In this document: one piece after another, positions 58,547 to 64,000 of the stretch
How positions within the stretch are numbered: the stretch's first letter is position 1
Layout: every line of letters begins with the position of its first letter
Translations under genes and position numbers: made by a program
Assembly (NCBI GenBank): GCA_963803335.1
Contig: CAWDME010000007.1
Location: forward strand, 310,001-374,000
Direction: 5' to 3'
From: DASSUW01 sp963803335
GTDB lineage: Bacteria; Actinomycetota; Thermoleophilia; Solirubrobacterales; Solirubrobacteraceae
DNA length: 64,000 nt
The notes under the pieces: generated by a model
The model's database searches: none
What the model saw: only the letters and a program-made list of their open reading frames with translations
Told to the model about the DNA's origin: nothing

Positions 58547-59473
58547 CTACGTCTGGGCCGCTTTGCGCGCTTGGCGCTCAGGGCTGATCCGGACGACGTC
58601 CCACACGAGGCCCATTCTCTCAAGTCCGCGGATCACGTAGCGCGACGGGTCGAACTGCCAGCGCTGCATCCCGTGCTCGTACGACGTCGGGAACGCGTGG
58701 TGGTTGTTGTGCCAGGCCTCGCCGAACGTGAACGGGGCCAGCCACGCGAGGTTGCGCGACTCGTCGCCGGTGTCGAACGCCTGGCGGCCGAAGAAGTGGC
58801 ACAGCGAGTTGATGCTGTAGGTCACGTGGTGCACGACGAGCATGCGCACCGCGCCGCCCCACAGCAGGCCCGTCAGCGCGGCGTGCCACGAGCGGCCGAT
58901 CAGCCCGCCGAGCAGGAACGGGACCACGAGCCCGGCCGCGACCCAGAGCACGAACGTGCGGTCGATCCACGAGATCAGCGGGTCCTTCACCAGATCGGGC
59001 GCGTAGCGCTGCCGGTTGCCGCGATGGGTGTGGATGAACAGCCAGCCCACGTGCGCGTGGAACAGGCCGCGCAACGCGCCCTTGAGGCCGACGCCGTGGT
59101 CGACGTGCGGGCTATGCGGGTCGCCCTCGACGTCCGCGAAGGCGTGGTGCTTGCGGTGGTCGGCGACCCAGGAGATCACCGGGCCCTCGATCGCCGCCGA
59201 CCCGAGGATGGCCAGCGTGCCGCGCACCCAGCCCTTGGCCTTGAAGGCGCGATGCGTGAGGTGGCGGTGGAAGCCGATCGTCACGCCGAAGCCGCACAGC
59301 ATGTAACAGATGAGGAACACGGCGATGTCGCTCCAGCCGAGCGCTTCGTTCCACACCTGCCAGCCGACGACGAACAGCGCGATGAACGGAATCACCGTCA
59401 CCGAGCCGGTGATGATCCGGTCGCGCGTCTCGTGCTCGACCGGCTGGACGTCCTCCAACGTGGGGGCCACCAT
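58547..59473 (-). CDS. Acyl-CoA/acyl-lipid delta-9 desaturase (SCD-like)
   Basis: 308 residues with about four membrane segments and the three His boxes of SCD-type enzymes: HRHLTHRAF (HxxxxH), HRKHHAFAD (HxxHH) and HNNHHAFPTSYEHGM (HxxHH). GDPHSPHVDHG and the C-terminal region fit bacterial stearoyl-CoA desaturases. It introduces the cis double bond in fatty acyl chains, consumed by the co-transcribed CFA synthase. It is first in the two-gene operon; the promoter lies within 59474-59618, shared divergently with the cold-shock gene. Confidence 0.94.
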   Translation of the reverse strand: MVAPTLEDVQPVEHETRDRIITGSVTVIPFIALFVVGWQVWNEALGWSDIAVFLICYMLCGFGVTIGFHRHLTHRAFKAKGWVRGTLAILGSAAIEGPVISWVADHRKHHAFADVEGDPHSPHVDHGVGLKGALRGLFHAHVGWLFIHTHRGNRQRYAPDLVKDPLISWIDRTFVLWVAAGLVVPFLLGGLIGRSWHAALTGLLWGGAVRMLVVHHVTYSINSLCHFFGRQAFDTGDESRNLAWLAPFTFGEAWHNNHHAFPTSYEHGMQRWQFDPSRYVIRGLERMGLVWDVVRISPERQARKAAQT

Positions 59474-59618
59474 GGCGCGGGAACCCTATCCGTTCCGGCC
59501 GACTGCTACCTTTTCGCCCGTTCGACCGGGTCGCAGAGGCCCGGGAAAGTAGTGCACGACCGCAGTTGGTTGCTTTGCATCCTCGGCGTTCGCAGCACCG
59601 ACGCCGTGGAGGTAACAC

Positions 59619-59822
59619 ATGGCGACTGGCACCGTGAAGTGGTTCAGCGACGACAAGGGCTTCGGGTTCATCACACCCGACGAGCCTGGCAAGGACCTCT
59701 TCGTCCATTTCTCCGGGATCGCCGGCGACGGGTTCCGCACCCTCGCTGAGGGTGCCCGGGTCCAGTACGACGCCGAGCAGGGCCCCAAGGGCCCGGCCGC
59801 CGTCAACGTCACGACGATCTAA
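59619..59822 (+). CDS. Cold-shock protein (CspA family)
   Basis: 67 residues, a single cold-shock OB domain with RNP1 KGFGFI and RNP2 LFVHF (MATGTVKWFSDDKGFGFITPDE start). It binds single-stranded RNA/DNA as an RNA chaperone. GGAGGT precedes the ATG by 7 bases. The 145-base gap upstream leaves room for the long 5' leader common to csp mRNAs. A hairpin follows at 59835-59869. Confidence 0.96.
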   Translation: MATGTVKWFSDDKGFGFITPDEPGKDLFVHFSGIAGDGFRTLAEGARVQYDAEQGPKGPAAVNVTTI

Positions 59823-59827
59823 GTCGT

Positions 59828-60574
59828 ATGGGTAGCGGCCCGCTCGCCGGTGACGGTGGGGCGGGCCGCGTCCTCATCCCCCGGCGCTTCAACGGCCCAC
59901 CGGCCAGCGCGAACGGGGGCTACACCTGCGGGCTGATCGCCCGCTACGTCGGCAGTCCCGCCGCGGTTTCCCTGCGCTCGCCGCCGCCGCTCGACACCGC
60001 GCTCGAGCTGCGCCGCGGCGCGGACGGCGAGGTCGTGCTCCGCCACCGCGACGTGGTCGTCGCCGAAGGCGCGCCTGCCGAGCCGCTCGATCTCGAGCCG
60101 CCCGTGCGCCCGACCGTCGCCCAAGCGCGCGAGGCGCTGCGCCGGCACCCGTGGCTCACGGGCCGTCACCCGTTCAGCGACTGCTACGTCTGCGGCGCGG
60201 GCCGCCACGACGGGCTGGGCATGCATTTCGGCGACCTGCGCGGCCACGACGGCGTTACCGCGGCGCTGCTCGTGGCCGACGAGACCGTCCCGCACGACGC
60301 CCGCGGGCTGGCGCCGGAGATCGCCTGGGGCGCGCTCGACTGCCCGAGCTACGTGCCCGCGCTGTGGGAGGCCGACATCCCGAGCCTGCTCGCATGGATG
60401 CACGCCGAGGTGCTCGAGCCCGTCCCGGTCGGCGAGCCGGTGGTGGCCATCGGCTGGCTGCTCGGCGCCGAGGGCCGCAAGACCCACACGGCGTCGGCGC
60501 TGCTGAGCGCGGACGGCCGGCTGCTGGGGCGGGCACGAAATCTTTGGGTGCAGCCGCGCGCTAGTTCAGCGTGA
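59828..60574 (+). CDS. Hotdog-fold thioesterase-like protein
   Basis: 248 residues. The segment IPRRFNGPPASANGGYTCGLIARYVG is characteristic of double-hotdog acyl-CoA thioesterase-like proteins of actinobacteria, and HPFSDCYVCGAGRHDGLGMHFGDL contains a CxxC pair seen in the PaaI-like relatives. The C-terminal half (VGEPVVAIGWLLGAEGRKTHTASALLSADGRLLGRARNLWVQP) repeats the hotdog pattern. It starts 5 bases after the csp stop, but the csp hairpin overlies its first 14 codons; no later start codon fits better. Substrate unknown. Confidence 0.78.
   Translation: MGSGPLAGDGGAGRVLIPRRFNGPPASANGGYTCGLIARYVGSPAAVSLRSPPPLDTALELRRGADGEVVLRHRDVVVAEGAPAEPLDLEPPVRPTVAQAREALRRHPWLTGRHPFSDCYVCGAGRHDGLGMHFGDLRGHDGVTAALLVADETVPHDARGLAPEIAWGALDCPSYVPALWEADIPSLLAWMHAEVLEPVPVGEPVVAIGWLLGAEGRKTHTASALLSADGRLLGRARNLWVQPRASSA
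59835..59869 (+). terminator. Hairpin after csp, inside the start of the thioesterase gene
   Basis: GCGGCCCGC (59835-59843) is perfectly complementary to GCGGGCCGC (59861-59869). It can terminate most csp transcripts while allowing some read-through into the thioesterase gene whose codons it overlaps. Confidence 0.5.
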
Positions 60575-60920
60575 GCGCGGCGAGGCCGCTGGCGGGATCC
60601 GCGTGGATGGCCATCCACTCGGAGGCGCCGACGATGTCGAGCAGGCGCGCCACGTCGCCCGTCGGCGGGCAGACGATGGCGAAGCGGCCGCCGTGGGCGC
60701 GCACCTCGGACGCCGCGCCCAGCAGCGCCCGCAGCCCGGTGGAGTCGCAGAAGTCGACGTCGGTGAGGTCGACAAGCATGCGCGGCCGCCGGTGGATGCG
60801 CGTCGCATCGAGCCGTGCGCAGAGCTCCGGGGCGGTGGCGATGTCCAGCTCGCCTGCCACCGCTATCACGTGAACGCCCGCCTCGTTCCGCTCCTGGACG
60901 CTGAACGGATCAGCGGTCAC
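60561..60920 (-). CDS. STAS-domain protein (anti-anti-sigma factor-like)
   Basis: 119 residues from the GTG at 60920, which overlaps the stop of the upstream lipoprotein gene (GTGA). STAS fold: VHVIAVAGELDIATAPELCARL, PRMLVDLTDVDFCDSTGLRALLGAASEVRAHGGRFAIVCP, with the phosphorylatable Ser60 in the DSTGL motif. Such proteins bind RsbW-type anti-sigma kinases in partner switching. No kinase gene is adjacent. The 3' end overlaps the convergent thioesterase by 14 bases. Confidence 0.9.
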   Translation of the reverse strand: MTADPFSVQERNEAGVHVIAVAGELDIATAPELCARLDATRIHRRPRMLVDLTDVDFCDSTGLRALLGAASEVRAHGGRFAIVCPPTGDVARLLDIVGASEWMAIHADPASGLAALTLN

Positions 60921-62506
60921 GCGTCCAGCTTGTCGGGTTTCGGACGCTGCGTCAACTGGCCGTTGTGGCACTTGACGCGGCCCCGCTTGCAGTGCTTCTT
61001 CGGCTTCGGCTTGGGCAGCACGACGTGGATCTTGCGGGTGGCGACGCCGAGTGGGCCGCTTGGTCCCTGGGCCGCGATCCGCAGCCGGAAGCGGCCGCGG
61101 GCGGGCGGCGTCCAGTCGATCGCGTGCTCGCCGTGCGGCAGTTCGTAGCTGGAGCTGAGCTCGAGCCCGTGCTTGTCGAACACCTGCACGGTGACCGACG
61201 AGACTTTCGAGATCGAGAAGCGGACGGTGGCCGCGTGGCGGGCGCGGAGCTTGCGCAGCGGGGCGATGCCGATCCGGGTCGGCTCGCGCTCGTAGCGCGC
61301 GAAGCGGTCGTGCGCCGCGCAGTAGACGCGTCGCAGCGTCTGCTTGCACATGTTCTCGAAGAAGCCCTCGATCAGCTGGTGGTAACCGAGCGTCGCCTCG
61401 CGGCCGCCGTACGAGTAGAGCGACCAGGCGCCGGTGTCGGAGGCGGGGATCATCCCGCGGGCGGTTCGCTCGCCGATGCGGAACAGCCGGCCGGCGCGGC
61501 GGTCGGTGGGGAACAGGGCGGCGTACTGCCCGATCCCGCTCACCGCCTGCAGCTCGCCGTTGAAGACGCGCAGCGACGGCGAGAAGGAGTACATGAGGAA
61601 GTGATCGCCGCCGGCGACGCCGACCGGCGGCCCGGTCATGAACGCGCCGAGCGCGCGGTGGGCGGCCTGGCGCCAGCGCGGCTCGTCGAGCGCGCGTGAC
61701 GCGCGGGCCAGCGCGGACACGGCGGTCGCTTGCGTCATCCCGCTGATCCACGGCGGCGTACCGCCGCCCCAGCTGAAGTAGTACTCCCAAGCGATGAAGT
61801 CGCCGCGCGGGGCGGCGAGGGAGAGCAGCCGGTCGACGGTCCGGCGCAGCTGCGCGACCGGGCAGGCGGCGCGCCGGCGCGCGTGCGAGCGCGAGCTCAG
61901 GCACTGGCCGGCGAGCCAGTTGACCTTGCCCCAGCTCGCCAGCGGCTGGAGCTGCATCCCGTGGCCGGGGTAGTACTGGAAGACCGCCGGGTCGCGGCCG
62001 AACGTCGTGCGCTGGGCGGTGGCCGGGAACGGCGCGTGCGTCCAGAAGTCGGCGTTGCGGTGCAGGAGCAGGAACGCCGCGCGCAGGCGGCCGGGGGAGA
62101 GCAGGTGCTCGGCGGCGAGCGTGTTGACGCTCTGCAGCACGCTAGCGAGCTCGGCGGCGCGCGACCCGGTCAGGCGCTCGAGCGCGCGGCGGGCGTCGTT
62201 GTAGTCGTGCGTGAGGCGGGCGTGCGTGGCGGGCGAGATGCGCTCGGTGAGCAGCGCGTACCGCAGGGCACCGGTGACGGTGGGTGACGTGTGCGCGCGG
62301 CGGATCGCGGCCTGCAGGCGCGCGAGCCTGCGCGCCTCGGCGGCGGCTGCGGCGCGCCAGCTGGCGGCCTTCAGCTCTCCCTGGTTCTCGGTCAGCCGGA
62401 CCTCGGGCGCCGGCGGCGGCTTGGGCGGCAGCGGCGGTTCGGGCTCGGCACCACACCCGGCCAGGGCGGCGCCGAGCACGAGCAGTGCGAGCCAGCGCCG
62501 GTCCAT
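60917..62506 (-). CDS. Lipoprotein with D-glucuronyl C5-epimerase-like domain
   Basis: 529 residues. Signal peptide with lipobox ALAGC (Cys18), then a Pro-rich linker (PPLPPKPPPAPE). An alpha-helical region (about 50-170) leads to an (alpha/alpha) barrel-like domain with WEYYFSWGGGTPPWISGMTQATAVSALARA, FLMYSFSPSLRVFNGELQAVSGIGQYAALF and DTGAWSLYSYGGREATLGYHQLIEGFFENM, matching the C5-epimerase C-terminal family that acts on uronates in heparosan or alginate-like polymers. A beta domain and a basic Lys-rich tail (PKPKPKKHCKRGRVKC) follow. Anchored outside the membrane. It overlaps the STAS gene. Confidence 0.82.
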   Translation of the reverse strand: MDRRWLALLVLGAALAGCGAEPEPPLPPKPPPAPEVRLTENQGELKAASWRAAAAAEARRLARLQAAIRRAHTSPTVTGALRYALLTERISPATHARLTHDYNDARRALERLTGSRAAELASVLQSVNTLAAEHLLSPGRLRAAFLLLHRNADFWTHAPFPATAQRTTFGRDPAVFQYYPGHGMQLQPLASWGKVNWLAGQCLSSRSHARRRAACPVAQLRRTVDRLLSLAAPRGDFIAWEYYFSWGGGTPPWISGMTQATAVSALARASRALDEPRWRQAAHRALGAFMTGPPVGVAGGDHFLMYSFSPSLRVFNGELQAVSGIGQYAALFPTDRRAGRLFRIGERTARGMIPASDTGAWSLYSYGGREATLGYHQLIEGFFENMCKQTLRRVYCAAHDRFARYEREPTRIGIAPLRKLRARHAATVRFSISKVSSVTVQVFDKHGLELSSSYELPHGEHAIDWTPPARGRFRLRIAAQGPSGPLGVATRKIHVVLPKPKPKKHCKRGRVKCHNGQLTQRPKPDKLDA

Positions 62507-62592
62507 GCCTCAGCATCGACCATCCGCTCGGCGCGCTTGACCGCGATGTCGGGAAGGCGACCCGGATGGGTGGGGAGAGACTGTTCCTTCCG

Positions 62593-63159
62593 TCAGGCCC
62601 GTGCCGCCGAAGGCTCCCGGATCGCGTTTGCCTTAGTCAGCGTCAGAACCAATCCGCCGGCGAGCACGGCGGCCATGACGACCAGCAGGAGGATGTCGTC
62701 GCCGCTCGGCTTGGTCGCCATGTCGAAGATCACGAGCATGAGCACGACGTAGTCGATCCGCGTCAGCGCGAGCAGCCTGCGGCTCTCGTACGCCGCCTCC
62801 TCGCTCATCCCGCCATCGCGCGCGATCAGCGCCTGGATCCGCTCACTGCGCGGCTTGATCACCGCCACGCCGGTGATGAAGGTGGCCGCGTAGCCGAGCA
62901 GGCCGAGCACCAGCCACAAGTTGCCAAGCGACCAGTCGCCTTTGGCGGCCAGCCCGAAGCCGGCCAGCAGGACGACGAGCGACGCGGGGATGAAGAGCCT
63001 CGCCGACAGCCACACCGCGTCGTCGATCACTCGCCGGAGGCTGTCGTCATCGCGCACCGACTCGGCGCGGGCGGCCTGGATCTGCAGGAGGAGGCCGGAG
63101 CCGAACCAGGTCGCGGCGGCCAGTATGTGGACGAAGAGCAGGAGTTCGTAGAGGCTCAT
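62593..63159 (-). CDS. DUF2269-type integral membrane protein
   Basis: 188 residues from the ATG at 63159 with four to five membrane segments: SLYELLLFVHILAAATWFGSGLLLQIQA, LFIPASLVVLLAGFGLAA, LWLVLGLLGYAATFITGVAVI, IDYVVLMLVIFDMA, DILLLVVMAAVLAGGLVLTL. The His in FVHILAAATWFG and the overall plan fit DUF2269/CopD-like small membrane proteins. Function unknown. An ATG-like extension upstream adds only six residues and is disfavoured. Confidence 0.82.
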   Translation of the reverse strand: MSLYELLLFVHILAAATWFGSGLLLQIQAARAESVRDDDSLRRVIDDAVWLSARLFIPASLVVLLAGFGLAAKGDWSLGNLWLVLGLLGYAATFITGVAVIKPRSERIQALIARDGGMSEEAAYESRRLLALTRIDYVVLMLVIFDMATKPSGDDILLLVVMAAVLAGGLVLTLTKANAIREPSAARA

Positions 63160-63222
63160 GGCCGCTAAGTACGCCAAAGGCGCTGATCCGGGTCAACCCC
63201 CCTGATAGCCTGCGCGCGCACG

Positions 63223-64000
63223 ATGGCCGTCCCCCGCCTGCGCGTCCCTCACGTTCCCGGCGGGTCGCTGCGGCAGGCCGCCGGGCTCGCCTCCGACGAG
63301 GTCGAGCTCTACCACCGGACGTACACGACGCTGCTGCGCTCCTCCGGCGAGACGCTGCTCCGCGTCCTCGAGCCGTCGCATCGCTCGATGAACTCGAGCC
63401 TGCATCCGCTGGCGGCTACGCCGGAGCCCGACCTCGGCGCGTTCCTGTACGCGATGCGGCGGCTGCCGGCCGGCATCTGGCGGACCGCCCTGATCGTGAT
63501 GGGCCAGGAGGCGCAGGTCTTCGAGCGGTCGGGGATCGGCAGGATCGAGGCGTGGGACCCGGTCGAGGCGCCGGCCCGCCGCCGCCGCTGGTTCGACAGC
63601 CACGAGGGCACCATGGCGGTACTGCTGGCCTCGACGTCGGACCTCGACGACCTGATCCCGACGCTCGTCGCCTACCAGGTCGAGTGGAACAAGCTCCTGG
63701 CCGCGGTGCGCGCGGCCGACCGGCCGGAGGGTGACGAGCCCGATCCGGCGGCCTGCGCGGAGGCGTTCGGCGGCGCGGCCGAGGACTGGATCCGGATCCG
63801 CGAGGCGTGGGGCGACCTCAACTCGTTCCTCGACGAGATCCGCGACCGCCGGCTGAACCTGCGCATTCGCATGCTCGGCGGCTCGCAGGCGGGTTATTCG
63901 CGGATGACGCGACGCTGGTGGCGCCCGGTGCGCTCAGCGATGGAGGAGCAGGGCCTCGGGGACCGGCCGATCTACTTCATCTCCTCCAACCCGCACTCGA
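63223..64000 (+). CDS. Conserved hypothetical protein (3' end outside window)
   Basis: An open frame from the ATG at 63223 to the window end (259 complete codons). Segments that look conserved: LASDEVELYHRTYTTLLRSSGE, SHEGTMAVLLASTSDLDDLIPTLVAYQVEWNKL, WGDLNSFLDEIRDRRLNLRIRMLGGSQAGYSRMTRRWWRPV, and IYFISSNPHS at the edge. It has no signal peptide or membrane segment and is mixed alpha/beta by composition. I do not recognise an established function. GC3 is consistently high in this frame, which supports coding. Confidence 0.75.
   Translation, partial: MAVPRLRVPHVPGGSLRQAAGLASDEVELYHRTYTTLLRSSGETLLRVLEPSHRSMNSSLHPLAATPEPDLGAFLYAMRRLPAGIWRTALIVMGQEAQVFERSGIGRIEAWDPVEAPARRRRWFDSHEGTMAVLLASTSDLDDLIPTLVAYQVEWNKLLAAVRAADRPEGDEPDPAACAEAFGGAAEDWIRIREAWGDLNSFLDEIRDRRLNLRIRMLGGSQAGYSRMTRRWWRPVRSAMEEQGLGDRPIYFISSNPHS

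Overview
The window is very GC-rich actinobacterial DNA with dense, often 4-base-overlapping genes, many GTG/TTG starts and almost no mobile DNA. An initiator tRNA with the mycobacterial/streptomycete-type C1:U72 end, a six-gene Mce/MlaD array, a DesA3-type desaturase/reductase pair, QsdR/TetR and PucR regulators, and many Solirubrobacter/Conexibacter-like small families suggest class Thermoleophilia, order Solirubrobacterales. This placement is an inference from gene content; no 16S rRNA is present.

Layout. 1-4.6 kb: 3'-truncated selD (minus), a small hypothetical, a UPF0173 metallo-hydrolase, an Lrp-type sensor domain, a lipoprotein, an R2-like di-iron protein, and a bicupin plus CsaA pair. 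4.6-6.9 kb: an ECF sigma factor fused to a zinc-finger/membrane/Pro-Thr tail, a truncated ATPase remnant and tRNA-Leu(UAA). 6.9-8.1 kb: an aegerolysin-like small protein, a double-ACT protein and a DUF167 protein. 8.2-17.0 kb: six consecutive Mce/MlaD genes in one overlapping operon, without YrbE permease or ATPase genes. 17-26 kb: HxlR-SCP2 regulator, DsbA/HCCA-like protein, ThDP enzyme, Ppx, 2-hydroxyacid dehydrogenase, DUF72, CoA-binding protein, acyl-CoA ligase and tRNA-fMet. 26-32.6 kb: TetR/MMPL pair, VOC protein, ArsR-ArsC fusion, rhodanese, cupin, and an SRPBCC/ArsR pair. 32.6-37.7 kb: large LuxR ATPase regulator with a DUF4242 gene, and PBP1A. 37.9-43.3 kb: an APC permease/agmatinase-type ureohydrolase/two-SDR operon divergent from a PucR regulator. 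43.3-46.3 kb: a frameshifted secreted protein and an iron block (siderophore-interacting protein, ferritin-like protein, Fur). 46.3-57 kb: DesA3-like desaturase with its reductase, secreted alpha/beta hydrolases (one frameshifted), QsdR-type regulator, FAD oxidoreductase, ring-cleavage dioxygenase, secreted trypsin and a DEAD-box helicase. 57.3-64 kb: CFA synthase/desaturase pair, cold-shock protein, thioesterase, STAS protein with a glucuronyl-C5-epimerase-like lipoprotein, a DUF2269 membrane protein and a 3'-truncated unknown gene.

Regulation is the most informative layer. Three genes or operons (mce array, DsbA-like protein, secreted trypsin) are preceded by an identical bipartite element, GCAAGTTT-N13-CGTT, with ECF-promoter geometry. 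A 10/12 match lies before the fused ECF sigma gene, so an envelope/secretion regulon controlled by that sigma is a reasonable hypothesis. Three TTAGG-N4-CCTAA palindromes mark the iron block. Clean inverted repeats also sit before the ArsR-ArsC, PucR, SRPBCC/ArsR, MMPL/TetR, DesA3-reductase and ThDP-enzyme genes.

Two genes carry single-base frameshifts (near 43.6 kb and 51.0 kb) that look like recent mutations or sequencing errors. Functions marked hypothetical rest on visible motifs only; no database search was possible.
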